Source: Halobacillus locisalis (GTDB lineage: Bacteria; Bacillota; Bacilli; Bacillales; Halobacillaceae). Taken from it: 64,000 nt of DNA. Below are positions 8,646-16,567 of this stretch, piece by piece. Location of the stretch: assembly GCF_013694105.1 (NCBI RefSeq), contig NZ_JACEFG010000001.1, positions 496,001-560,000 of the forward strand, in the 5' to 3' direction. Below the pieces are notes generated by a model. It was not told the origin of the DNA, did no database searches, and worked only from the letters and a program-made list of their open reading frames with translations. The first letter of the stretch is position 1. Each line of letters starts with the position of its first letter. Both the position numbers and the translations under genes were made by a program.

Positions 8646-10088
8646 TTACGCTTCTTGTGCATGTCGTTCTGTTTCTACGTTCTCCACTGGTGCATCTTCT
8701 TCAGGTGGCTTCGTTTTTTTCACAAAACCAGCTAAAATCAGACCCACGAGCGAAAGACCAGAAACGACCATGAAGGCGATATTTACCCCGTGAATCCCTG
8801 GGTATTCAATGGTAGGCGTATTGATCGCATTCTTTTCCGTCGTCGTCATGACCGTGACTAAAATGGCAGTACCTACAGAAGCGGCAACCATGCGCATCGT
8901 GTTGCTCATGGCAGCACCGTGAGGGATAAGCTTCTTCGGTAATTGGTTGAGTCCAGCGGTCGTTACAGGCATCATTACCATAGATAAACCGAACATCCGG
9001 ACAGCATAAAGAATGGTAATCGTCCAGAACGTTGTTTCGATACTTAAGAAAGAAAACGCTACGGATGCCCCAGTGATGATGGTGAGTCCAATAGTCGAAA
9101 GCAAACGAGCGCCGATCTTATCGAAAATCCGTCCTGTAATCGGAGACATAAAAGCAACGATGACTGCACCAGGTAGTAAGGCGAGACCTGATTCATAAGC
9201 CGAAAACCCGCGCATGTTTTGCATATATAAAGGGATGAGTGTTTCCGCTCCAATTAAACCGAGGAAGGCAATCATCGCAATAACGGTCGAAATAGCGAAA
9301 ATTGGATATTTGAAAACGCGAAACTCTAACATCGGGTGCTCCATCCTCAATTGGCGTAAAATGAAGACGAAGAGGGTAATCGCACCGAGAGCCAAGACTG
9401 AAATGGTCACAGGACTGCTCCATCCGGAATTACCCGCAACGGTGAATCCATAAAGAAGACTACCAAACCCGATTGAAGATAAGACAATGGATAGAGGATC
9501 TACTTTTGGATTAGACAGCTCTGTTACGTTTTTTAATACGAAATAGGCAAGTGCGATAATCATAAGCGCTAGTGGGAACACAATCCAAAACAGCAAGCGC
9601 CATGAGTAATTCGCCGTCACCCAACCAGATAAGGCAGGACCAATCGCAGGAGCGAAGGAAATGACGAGGCCGATATATCCCATAGCAGCCCCACGTTTGT
9701 TAACTGGAAAAATCATGAGAAAAACAGTCTGCATAAGTGGGAGCATAACACCAGCACCTGCTGATTGAACGACTCGTCCTAATAGAAGAATATTGAAATT
9801 CGACGCTAATCCACCAATAACAGTCCCTACAGTGAAAATACTCATAGCAGCTATAAATAATTGCCTTGTTGTAAATCTCTCTATTAAAAACGCACTTACG
9901 GGTATCATAACACCGTTTACGAGCATGAATACCGTCGTAAGCCACTGGGCTGTATTCGCAGAAATACTCATTTCCTCCATGATAGGTGGAATGGCCGTAA
10001 TCATGAGTGTTTGGTTAAGGATCGTTATAAAAGAACCTGCAAGCAAAAGGGCAGCCATCAGAATTTTATTATAGCCGTTTGAAGCCAT
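8646..10088 (-). CDS. MFS multidrug efflux transporter, DHA2 family
   Basis: Proton-driven exporter of 480 residues with about 14 membrane segments, the layout of the EmrB/QacA (DHA2) branch. Motif C-like sequence (GYIGLVISFAPAIGPALSGW) and the motif A-like loop (GRIFDKIGARLLSTIG) are visible. Substrate is unknown. The ATG at 10088 has GGAGGC six bases upstream. That ribosome site lies inside one arm of a 29-bp perfect inverted repeat (10095-10163), which is the likely control element. No TetR or MarR regulator gene is adjacent. Confidence 0.88.
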   Translation of the reverse strand: MASNGYNKILMAALLLAGSFITILNQTLMITAIPPIMEEMSISANTAQWLTTVFMLVNGVMIPVSAFLIERFTTRQLFIAAMSIFTVGTVIGGLASNFNILLLGRVVQSAGAGVMLPLMQTVFLMIFPVNKRGAAMGYIGLVISFAPAIGPALSGWVTANYSWRLLFWIVFPLALMIIALAYFVLKNVTELSNPKVDPLSIVLSSIGFGSLLYGFTVAGNSGWSSPVTISVLALGAITLFVFILRQLRMEHPMLEFRVFKYPIFAISTVIAMIAFLGLIGAETLIPLYMQNMRGFSAYESGLALLPGAVIVAFMSPITGRIFDKIGARLLSTIGLTIITGASVAFSFLSIETTFWTITILYAVRMFGLSMVMMPVTTAGLNQLPKKLIPHGAAMSNTMRMVAASVGTAILVTVMTTTEKNAINTPTIEYPGIHGVNIAFMVVSGLSLVGLILAGFVKKTKPPEEDAPVENVETERHAQEA

Positions 10089-10094
10089 CAAAAA

Positions 10095-10163
10095 GCCTCC
10101 TACTATGATTCAAGAGTATAATAATCAATTAGACTATTATACTCTTGAATCATAGTAGGAGGC
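10095..10163. repeat. 29-bp perfect inverted repeat over the exporter ribosome binding site
   Basis: Arms 10095-10123 and 10135-10163 are exact reverse complements with an 11-bp spacer. The right end of the exporter-side arm is the exporter's GGAGGC. Each arm also holds a TATAAT hexamer. It could be an operator for a dimeric repressor, an mRNA hairpin hiding the ribosome site, or the trace of a local inversion. Confidence 0.9.
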
Positions 10164-10235
10164 AATAGTTATTTCGATACACGAAAAACAAGGAGACTAT
10201 ATAATTATTATGTAAACTAAAGTTGAGAGACGACA

Positions 10236-10266
10236 AATAAACCTACTGTAGTGTAGTAGGTTTATT
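10236..10266. terminator. Inverted repeat, possible terminator of the 33-codon ORF
   Basis: Perfect 12-bp arms (10236-10247 and 10255-10266) around a 7-nt loop. On the minus strand it is followed by a short T-rich stretch, so it could end a transcript of the small ORF at 10358-10459. The T tract is weak. Confidence 0.45.
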
Positions 10267-10357
10267 CCTAGGAGAACAAGTCGACATTTCAGTAGACTAA
10301 TCCAGAAGTTATAAGTAGGTGAGAGGTGAAAAATGGTCGCGTAACGTCATGACCGTT

Positions 10358-10459
10358 TTATGCACTCTTATGGACAACAGATTTCTGACTGATCCCTTTT
10401 AACAATATCATTTTATCCTGAACTGTCAGTTTGCACCAAATACCTGCTTGAATTTTCAT
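10358..10459 (-). CDS. Candidate 33-residue small protein
   Basis: Minus-strand ORF encoding a basic 33-residue peptide beginning MKIQAGIWCKLTVQ and ending SVVHKSA. It is supported mainly by an excellent ribosome site (AGGAGGAG, six bases before the ATG at 10459) and a hairpin about 90 bp beyond its stop. No domain recognised. It could be a small regulatory or toxic peptide, a leader, or a degraded gene's start; real translation is unproven. Confidence 0.4.
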   Translation of the reverse strand: MKIQAGIWCKLTVQDKMILLKGISQKSVVHKSA

Positions 10460-10840
10460 TCTTTTCTCCTCCTAAGAATGGTTTGATGTACAGGCCATGA
10501 CGAACGGACGAAGTATTTCTGTTCTTACATAGCATATACCGTCTTTTCTTGAAAGGTAAACATGAATTCATCAACAGGATTCGCCTTCATATGCATAACA
10601 CGTGATCTTTGAGTCTTACTTTGTCGAATAGAATAGAATAACTCTAAATTAGAAGGGGGAATACCTAAGTAATTGTCCTCTTTTGTCGAAAAAATTTTAA
10701 CGTTCATTCTACATTTTTTTGAGATTATGGTTTATTCATTCATTTTTGAATTTTATATAACTAAGAACTTTCCGATGATACACTTAATAAATGATAAGAT
10801 GAATATAGTGTGTAAAAGAAACCGAAAGGGGAGTCATTCG

Positions 10841-11878
10841 ATGAGTTATTCATTCATAGATGGTCATAACGACACGATTTTGCGTGTAGAGGATACAACA
10901 GAGTTATTAAAAGGAAATGAACACACACACATCGATCTTCCGAGAGCCAAAAAGTCGATGATGAAGGCTGGATTTTTTGCCATGTTCAGCCCGAGCCCTG
11001 AAGGCATGCCGCCTTTTGAAGAGTGTAAAACGGATAATGGCTATGAATTCCCACTACCAGATCCGCTCCCGATCGAAAGCAGTCAGCCAACGACTCACCG
11101 CTTATTCTCACGGCTAATAAAGGCAGAGCGAGAATCGGATGGCGGTGTGAAGCTCATTCGATCGGTTGAAGACCTAGAAGATTGCTTGCATACCGATCAA
11201 TTCGGTGCCATTGCACATATAGAAGGGGCAGAGTCCATTGATGCTGAACTCAATGCGCTGGACGTCTATTATGAAGCAGGCCTCCGTTCACTGGGAATAG
11301 TATGGAGCAGACAGAATCTATTCGGTACAGGAGTTCCTTATCACTTCCCTTCTTCCCCTGATATTGGGGAAGGACTCACAGACCTTGGTAAAGCTCTCGT
11401 AAAGAAATGCAATGAGTTAGGAATCATGTTAGATTTGTCTCATTTGAATGAAAAAGGGTTTTGGGATGTGGCCAAATACTCGAGCGCTCCGCTCGTAGCG
11501 ACCCATTCAAACGTCCATTCGCTATGTCCGATCTCTCGTAATCTGACGGACCAACAAATCGATGCAATCGGAAATTCAAACGGTGTGGTAGGCATTACGT
11601 ATGTCGTCAATATGCTAAGGGAAGATGGGGGAATTGATGCCGATATACCACTCACATCGATCACTAAGCACATCCATTACGTCATTGACCGGATTGGAAT
11701 TGACCATGTGGTATTAGGTTCTGATTTTGATGGCGCAACGATTCCTGAAGCGATGAAGGATATCACGGGGGTTCCGCTGCTACTCGAGCAATTACGTCAA
11801 GAAGGACTATCAGAAGAGGATATAAGTAAAATTACATACCGCAACTGGATTCGTGTATTACAGTCTACTTGGAAGTAA
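10841..11878 (+). CDS. Membrane dipeptidase family (M19) zinc peptidase
   Basis: Renal dipeptidase-like enzyme of 345 residues that hydrolyses dipeptides, probably cytosolic since no signal peptide is present. Metal ligands fit His9 and Asp11 (IDGHNDT), Glu128 (HIEGAES), and His residues in VATHSNVHSL; GSDFDG near the C-terminus is also typical. The ATG at 10841 follows AAAGGGGAG; an in-frame extension to 10673 is hydrophobic but has no ribosome site and lies in AT-rich upstream DNA. Confidence 0.88.
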   Translation: MSYSFIDGHNDTILRVEDTTELLKGNEHTHIDLPRAKKSMMKAGFFAMFSPSPEGMPPFEECKTDNGYEFPLPDPLPIESSQPTTHRLFSRLIKAERESDGGVKLIRSVEDLEDCLHTDQFGAIAHIEGAESIDAELNALDVYYEAGLRSLGIVWSRQNLFGTGVPYHFPSSPDIGEGLTDLGKALVKKCNELGIMLDLSHLNEKGFWDVAKYSSAPLVATHSNVHSLCPISRNLTDQQIDAIGNSNGVVGITYVVNMLREDGGIDADIPLTSITKHIHYVIDRIGIDHVVLGSDFDGATIPEAMKDITGVPLLLEQLRQEGLSEEDISKITYRNWIRVLQSTWK

Positions 11879-11882
11879 ATAC

Positions 11883-11914
11883 AAACGCCTCCTCATTTAA
11901 TGAGGAGGCGTTTT
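11883..11914. terminator. Bidirectional intrinsic terminator
   Basis: Near-perfect 15-bp stem (11883-11897 with 11899-11913) with AAA and TTTT flanks, between the convergent dipeptidase and aldo-keto reductase genes. Confidence 0.88.
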
Positions 11915-11931
11915 GCATCATAATCATAAGG

Positions 11932-12852
11932 TTAACGGTGTTTATCGTAGGTAACAGCTCTAGTCAGCGACTGAATGCGATTGTAAGTTTGTTCTGTTAA
12001 TTCAGTGGAGTTCAGAAATGTCAAGTTGTCCTCTATTTGTTCAAGAGAACTTGCACCAAATACGGCAGATGCAACAGCAGGGTGATGAAGTACATATTGT
12101 AGGGCTAATGCTGTAGGTGTTCGTTCTTCGCTGCTGAACTCCTGCCATTTCTTAGTCAAATCAAGCATTTCTTCATGACTGTAAGAAAGGAAACCGTTGT
12201 CTGCTTTTTGTCTGGCTACACCACTTCCTTTAGAAGAAAGCATGCCCTTCGCAAGCGGCCCACGGGCAAGTAGGCTGATATTGTGGTCATGTAAAAGGTC
12301 GAGCACTTCTTCTTCTGGCCTACGATCCAGCGCATTGTACTGGCTCATGACACTGACGATGTTCGAGCGGTCTACGTATTCGCGAATGACATTTGGTCGA
12401 ATCGACGATATGCCGTATTCTCGAATGTAGCCTTCTGATTTTAATTCTTCGAAAGCTTCGATCGATTTATCGATAGGGTCCTCTATGGTACCGCCATGCA
12501 ATTGATATAAGTCGATGTAATCCGTACCTAACCGGTGAAGGCTGTCTTTGACACCGCTTTTGATATGTTCTTTTGATGGGTCCCACGTCCAACTTTCCTC
12601 ACCAGGCGTGAAGTTATTGCCGACCTTAGTCCCAATCACCAAATCTTCCCTCCGCCCTTGGATCGCTTCTCCTACAATTTGTTCATTCTTACCAAAGTCA
12701 TAGAGGTCCGCCGTGTCTAAGTAATTGATGCCGGCATCCAGTGCACGGTCTATCATCGATTTTGCATCCTCTTTATCTGTTCCTAGTGACATGCATCCTA
12801 AGCTGATTTCTGATACGTATAAATCTGAATTTCCTAGTTGTCGCTTCTTCAT
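11932..12852 (-). CDS. yqkF: Aldo/keto reductase (YqkF-like)
   Basis: NADPH-dependent oxidoreductase with the TIM-barrel AKR fold, 306 residues. The catalytic tetrad is visible: Asp and Tyr in LDTADLYDFG, Lys in IGTKVG, His in LYQLHGG. Substrate unknown. The position next to a divergent nudF matches B. subtilis yqkF. The ATG at 12852 is preceded by AAAGGGTG; the longer frame to 12906 is not supported by a ribosome site. Confidence 0.85.
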   Translation of the reverse strand: MKKRQLGNSDLYVSEISLGCMSLGTDKEDAKSMIDRALDAGINYLDTADLYDFGKNEQIVGEAIQGRREDLVIGTKVGNNFTPGEESWTWDPSKEHIKSGVKDSLHRLGTDYIDLYQLHGGTIEDPIDKSIEAFEELKSEGYIREYGISSIRPNVIREYVDRSNIVSVMSQYNALDRRPEEEVLDLLHDHNISLLARGPLAKGMLSSKGSGVARQKADNGFLSYSHEEMLDLTKKWQEFSSEERTPTALALQYVLHHPAVASAVFGASSLEQIEDNLTFLNSTELTEQTYNRIQSLTRAVTYDKHR

Positions 12853-12953
12853 ATGATCACCCTTTCTTCTTGATAAGCATACCGAATCATTCCTGTATTC
12901 ATCCACTCCTATGGTAAAATAGCGTTACATAAATAAAGGAAGGATGCGAATAA

Positions 12954-13499
12954 ATGAAAAAATTTGAAGAGAAAACCTACCATACTGAAACCATCTATAC
13001 AGGTAAAATTGTTCAGCTTGATATCGATAGTGTTACTTTACCCGACGGGAATACATCTAAACGAGAGTTAATCAAGCATCCAGGGGCAGTGGCTGTCATT
13101 GCACTGACAGATGAAGGTAAACTTGTGTTAGTAGAACAATATCGAAAACCTATGGAAAAAAGCATGGTCGAGATTCCAGCAGGTAAACTAGAACCAAATG
13201 AATCTCCTGAATCCTGTGCACTGCGAGAACTAGAAGAGGAGACGGGATATACGTCAGATCATCTCGAAAAAGTAACATCGTTCTACACATCTCCGGGCTT
13301 TGCTGATGAGATCGTACACCTATACTTCACGGATCAATTGAAGAAGTTAGAAGAGGGACCGGCTGGTGATGAGGATGAGTTTGTAGAATTGTTGGAACTT
13401 ACATTAGAAGAAGCTGAACAGATGGAGAAGGACGAAAGGATTCATGATGCGAAAACAGCATATGCACTCCTCTATTGGAAACTACGAGGTGCGAAGTGA
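12954..13499 (+). CDS. nudF: ADP-ribose pyrophosphatase (Nudix)
   Basis: Nudix hydrolase that splits ADP-ribose into AMP and ribose 5-phosphate, a housecleaning reaction. The Nudix box is complete: GKLEPNESPESCALRELEEE (about residues 77-96) followed by TGY. Length 181 residues and position beside yqkF match B. subtilis nudF. The next gene starts within its stop codon, so it shares a transcript with the DNA repair nuclease downstream. Confidence 0.92.
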   Translation: MKKFEEKTYHTETIYTGKIVQLDIDSVTLPDGNTSKRELIKHPGAVAVIALTDEGKLVLVEQYRKPMEKSMVEIPAGKLEPNESPESCALRELEEETGYTSDHLEKVTSFYTSPGFADEIVHLYFTDQLKKLEEGPAGDEDEFVELLELTLEEAEQMEKDERIHDAKTAYALLYWKLRGAK

Positions 13500-14659
13500 A
13501 GTCCCTTTTCGCAGATTTACATATTCATGTAGGTCGTGACTGGAATGATCGCCCCGTCAAAATTACGGGGGCCAGATCATTGACCGTTACAAATATCGTG
13601 AAGGAAGCAAGTCGCAGAAAAGGGTTGGGGATGGTAGGGGTAGTCGATGCCCAAGCCCCTTCCGTTCAAGATGAAATAGCATCATTGATTGAAGAGGGTA
13701 AAGCGAAGGAGCTTGAAGGTGGTGGCATTCAATTTGAGCACACCGTCCTGATACTAGGGTCAGAAATCGAAATTTATGACGCCAGTTGCAGCGGTCCCCT
13801 TCATGTTCTATGTTATTTTCCATACTTAGATGATATGAGAGCATTCAGCACTTGGTTGTCTAGGAAAATGAAAAATATCAACCTCAGCACTCAGCGTTTT
13901 TACGGAACTGGAAGAGAGCTTCAGCAATACGTAAGGGAGCATGGAGGCTTGTTTATCCCCGCTCACATGTTCACCCCGTTTAAAAGTTTGTATGGCAAAG
14001 GTGTACAACACTCATTGAAAGAAGTGCTCGATCCTGATCAAATTGATGCTGTGGAACTAGGATTGAGCGCCGATACCATGATGGCGGATCAACTACTTGA
14101 ACTGCAGCCTTTCACTTATGTAACGAACTCAGATGCCCATTCTCTTGGAAATCTTGCTCGTGAGTACCAGCAACTTAAGTTGGAAAGAGCCAGTTTCGAA
14201 GAATTGCGTTTAGCTCTTCAAGAAGATAAAGGAAGAAAGCTGATCAAAAATTATGGTCTAGACCCTCGAATGGGAAAGTATCACAAGACGGTTTGTGCCA
14301 AATGTCTTCATGAAGCTGTGACGACGAAAGAACCATGCTCATTCTGTGGATCCAAAAAGATCATCAACGGCGTATTTGATCGTATTCGTGAATTACATGA
14401 AGGGTCAACGCAAAATCGTTTGCGTCCACCCTACGTTCATCAAGTGCTCTTATCAGCTATTCCGGGGATTGGACATCGAACGTATGAACGACTATTGGAG
14501 ACATTCGAGTCAGAGATGATGGTCATTCATGAAGTTCCGGAGTGTGATTTACGGAAGGTCTTGCCCGAAAAAACGCTTATGTTCCTCCTCCAAATGCGAA
14601 GAGGGGAATTATCAGTCGAAGCAGGTGGGGGTGGGAAATACGGGAAAATAAAAGCGTAG
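13496..14659 (+). CDS. Endonuclease Q family DNA repair nuclease
   Basis: PHP-domain protein of 387 residues resembling endonuclease Q, which in archaea and some Bacillus nicks DNA 5' to deaminated bases and abasic sites. Metal-binding motifs are DLHIH near residue 6, GSEIEIYD, PAHMFTP and TNSDAHS. A four-Cys zinc site (CAKC and CSFC) lies around residues 265-285, and a helix-hairpin-helix (LSAIPGIGHRTYERLL) near the C-terminus should contact DNA. The GTG start at 13496 overlaps the nudF stop; a CGAGGTG lies upstream. Pairing with nudF groups two damage-cleaning enzymes. Confidence 0.82.
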   Translation: MKSLFADLHIHVGRDWNDRPVKITGARSLTVTNIVKEASRRKGLGMVGVVDAQAPSVQDEIASLIEEGKAKELEGGGIQFEHTVLILGSEIEIYDASCSGPLHVLCYFPYLDDMRAFSTWLSRKMKNINLSTQRFYGTGRELQQYVREHGGLFIPAHMFTPFKSLYGKGVQHSLKEVLDPDQIDAVELGLSADTMMADQLLELQPFTYVTNSDAHSLGNLAREYQQLKLERASFEELRLALQEDKGRKLIKNYGLDPRMGKYHKTVCAKCLHEAVTTKEPCSFCGSKKIINGVFDRIRELHEGSTQNRLRPPYVHQVLLSAIPGIGHRTYERLLETFESEMMVIHEVPECDLRKVLPEKTLMFLLQMRRGELSVEAGGGGKYGKIKA

Positions 14660-14760
14660 ATATAGGATAGGACCCTTCCCGGTTCAAATGAAGATGATTC
14701 CGATTTCTTTTCTAGTAAACGATTCGAGATGCTAGAACCATCATGGATGATAGTACACTC

Positions 14761-14788
14761 AGCCTGGCAGGGAAATGTCAGGCTTTTT
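14761..14788 (+). terminator. Intrinsic terminator
   Basis: Eight-pair stem (AGCCTGGCA with TGTCAGGCT, one G-U) followed by five T residues, about 100 bp after the endonuclease Q gene and before spoIIM. Confidence 0.75.
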
Positions 14789-14908
14789 GTATGTTTCCTT
14801 ATAGATGACCATGAAGAATAAACAGAAGTAGATTTCGATTATTGGGTCTACTTTTGGTGTTTGCTTCATAGATTGATGGTAGACGTTTAAGAGAAAGGGT
14901 GGACTTCG

Positions 14909-15547
14909 ATGCAGCAAGGCGTAAGAATTGCAAAACGGGATATCCAGAGCCACATGAACATCTTTGTGTTCATTTTCGTTCTTTTTATTATGGGAATGGT
15001 CTTCGGGGCAGTGATCGTGAACAGTATGAATTTTGTACAAAAACAGGATTTGTTCTTTTACTTAAAACAGTTCTTTGAACAATCCATCAATACGGGTGGA
15101 GTGGGGAAGGCCACGCTTTTTAAAGATAGCGTACTTTATCATATGAAATACATGCTTCTCTTGTTTTTATTGGGTATTTCAGTGATCGGGATGCCGATCA
15201 TAACCGTATTGCTTTTCATAAAGGGGCTTGTTGTCGGATTTTCGGTCGGGTTTCTCGTCAACCAAATGGGGTGGTACGGGCTACTGATTTCATCGGCTTC
15301 CATCGCGCCTCAAAACATCATCATTATTCCCGTCTATTTGATTGCAGGGTCTCTCGCCCTTATTTTTTCGTTGACGCTGTGCAAACAATTGTTCATCAAG
15401 CGTGTCCACCAACCTATTTTGCAGGGACTGGTTCGATATAGCATCCTGTTTGGTCTTCTTCTTTTGATTTTAACAGTATCATCAGCCGTAGAAGTATTTT
15501 TCTCTAATACGATTTTAGAATATGTGTTAAGATGGATATATGAATAG
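14909..15547 (+). CDS. spoIIM: Stage II sporulation protein M
   Basis: Polytopic membrane protein of 212 residues with about five membrane segments. SpoIIM forms the DMP complex with SpoIID and SpoIIP that remodels septal peptidoglycan during engulfment. The N-terminal cytoplasmic stretch and the first segment (NIFVFIFVLFIMGMVFGAVI) are typical, and the place just before fur agrees with the B. subtilis order. The ATG at 14909 follows AAAGGGTGG. Expression in the mother cell (SigE) is expected; I could not identify a convincing SigE promoter. Confidence 0.9.
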   Translation: MQQGVRIAKRDIQSHMNIFVFIFVLFIMGMVFGAVIVNSMNFVQKQDLFFYLKQFFEQSINTGGVGKATLFKDSVLYHMKYMLLLFLLGISVIGMPIITVLLFIKGLVVGFSVGFLVNQMGWYGLLISSASIAPQNIIIIPVYLIAGSLALIFSLTLCKQLFIKRVHQPILQGLVRYSILFGLLLLILTVSSAVEVFFSNTILEYVLRWIYE

Positions 15548-15555
15548 CAAATTGA

Positions 15556-15570
15556 TGATAATCATTTTCA
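15556..15570. promoter_or_regulatory. Fur-type operator upstream of fur
   Basis: A 7-1-7 inverted repeat, TGATAAT-C-ATTTTCA, one mismatch from the Fur box TGATAATnATTATCA. A further overlapping AATAATCATTTTTA copy follows at about 15574-15587. This suggests iron-dependent autoregulation of fur. Confidence 0.65.
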
Positions 15571-15596
15571 GATAATAATCATTTTTAGATGATAGA

Positions 15597-15611
15597 TTAT
15601 AATGATTATAA
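15597..15611. promoter_or_regulatory. Consensus Per box
   Basis: TTATAAT-G-ATTATAA is an exact 7-1-7 palindrome identical to the B. subtilis PerR operator consensus (TTATAATnATTATAA). It ends one base before the -35 hexamer of the fur promoter, so PerR would block it under low peroxide. Confidence 0.85.
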
Positions 15612-15612
15612 T

Positions 15613-15641
15613 TTGACACTCGTTTTGTCTCTGCTTATAAT
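15613..15641 (+). promoter_or_regulatory. SigA promoter of fur
   Basis: Perfect consensus TTGACA (15613-15618), 17-bp spacer, TATAAT (15636-15641), 32 bp before the fur ATG. Confidence 0.88.
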
Positions 15642-15673
15642 GTAAGTGGAATTGCGAGGGAGGGGACGAACCG

Positions 15674-16147
15674 ATGGAACATCGTATTGATCGAATTAAG
15701 AAACAACTCCATTCTCAGAGTTATAAGTTAACACCACAACGAGAAGCCACTGTACGTGTGCTCTTAGAAAATGAAACGGATCATTTGAGCGCTGAAGATG
15801 TGTACCTCCTCGTAAAAGAGAAAGCGCCTGAAATAGGATTAGCTACTGTTTACCGTACATTAGAATTACTATCTGAACTAAAAGTTGTAGACAAGATAAA
15901 CTTCGGGGATGGTGTTTCCCGCTATGACCTTCGCAAAGAAGGCGCAGAACACTTCCACCACCATCTGGTCTGCATCGAGTGTGGATCAGTAGAAGAAATC
16001 GAAGAAGATTTGCTGGGTGATGTCGAAAAAATTGTGGAAGGCCAGTGGGGATTTCAAGTAAAAGACCATCGTTTAACCTTCCATGGAGTATGCCGTGTCT
16101 GCCAGACCCAAGCTGTAGCGGCTTCTGCGAATGAATCCAACTCATAG
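15674..16147 (+). CDS. fur: Ferric uptake regulator Fur
   Basis: Iron-responsive repressor of siderophore and iron-uptake genes, 157 residues. The N-terminal winged helix contains LTPQREATVRVL and LATVYRTLELL; the metal sites are marked by HFHHHLVC and two Cys pairs (CIEC, CRVC) for structural zinc. The sequence is much closer to B. subtilis Fur than to PerR or Zur, and spoIIM-fur-yqzK-xerD is the B. subtilis order. The ATG follows GAGGGAGGGG. Upstream lie a perfect SigA promoter, an exact Per box and a Fur-type box, so both iron and peroxide should control it. Confidence 0.95.
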   Translation: MEHRIDRIKKQLHSQSYKLTPQREATVRVLLENETDHLSAEDVYLLVKEKAPEIGLATVYRTLELLSELKVVDKINFGDGVSRYDLRKEGAEHFHHHLVCIECGSVEEIEEDLLGDVEKIVEGQWGFQVKDHRLTFHGVCRVCQTQAVAASANESNS

Positions 16148-16155
16148 GAATGAAC

Positions 16156-16190
16156 AGCTGCTATGTACACCATAGTGGCTTTTATTTTTC
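16156..16190 (+). terminator. Intrinsic terminator after fur
   Basis: Ten-pair stem (16156-16165 with 16171-16180, two G-U pairs) with a T-rich tail (TTTATTTTTC). Confidence 0.75.
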
Positions 16191-16341
16191 GTCTACATAG
16201 AGCGCTTGCAAAAAATGATGAAAATGATTTACAAACCAAAAAAAATCGTGTAGGTTAAACGTAGACAACAGGTTTTATGTATAGTTAGACCTGTTTTGGG
16301 CATATCCTTTTACAAAAGCATGGTAAAAGGGGAGGCTACAA

Positions 16342-16560
16342 GTGAGTAATCTTCGTGCTCATCTACAAGACTTAACAAAAGTAATCATTGTATTTACAAT
16401 TTGTACGTGTGTATTCTACTTTGCTTTGCGCATGGTACATGAAGAGTATGAGAGGCAGCATCGATACGACCCACCCAGAGGGACGGCAATTAAGGTCTAC
16501 CAGCCGGTTGAACTCGATTGGATGGATCGTTTATCGGTATTTTTCCGATTAGGAGAGTAG
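16342..16560 (+). CDS. yqzK: YqzK family small membrane protein
   Basis: A 72-residue protein with one membrane segment (about residues 14-30) and a basic C-terminal half ([18 protein letters not shown]) typical of the YqzK/DUF4227 family. Function unknown. Its place between fur and xerD matches B. subtilis. It starts with GTG at 16342, supported by AAGGGGAGG upstream, and ends 7 bp before xerD, so the two are cotranscribed. Confidence 0.85.
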   Translation: MSNLRAHLQDLTKVIIVFTICTCVFYFALRMVHEEYERQHRYDPPRGTAIKVYQPVELDWMDRLSVFFRLGE

Positions 16561-16567
16561 ATCGACG

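Larger units (their letters stand above)
10164..10840. other. Long sparse intergenic region
   Basis: Nearly 700 bp between the exporter's inverted repeat and the dipeptidase gene. It holds a 12-bp inverted repeat (10236-10266) and a 33-codon small ORF on the minus strand (10358-10459). A 60-codon minus frame at 10525-10707 has no clear ribosome site and no recognisable sequence. The last 150 bp before the dipeptidase are AT-rich and presumably hold its promoter. Confidence 0.6.

Noticed and set aside
8422-8793. Plus-strand frames of about 100-120 codons opposite the zinc-ribbon and exporter genes
   Set aside because: They run antisense through well-supported minus-strand genes and across a terminator.
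10525-10707. 60-codon minus-strand frame
   Set aside because: No convincing ribosome site, no recognisable sequence, lies in the AT-rich upstream region of the dipeptidase gene.
14759-15040. Minus-strand 93-codon frame before spoIIM
   Set aside because: Antisense to the spoIIM start and to the terminator; no ribosome site or known domain.
16266-16295. Stem AACAGGT/ACCTGTT before yqzK considered as a terminator
   Set aside because: Large loop, short T run (TTTT then GGG) and it would lie in the leader of yqzK-xerD; no support for function.
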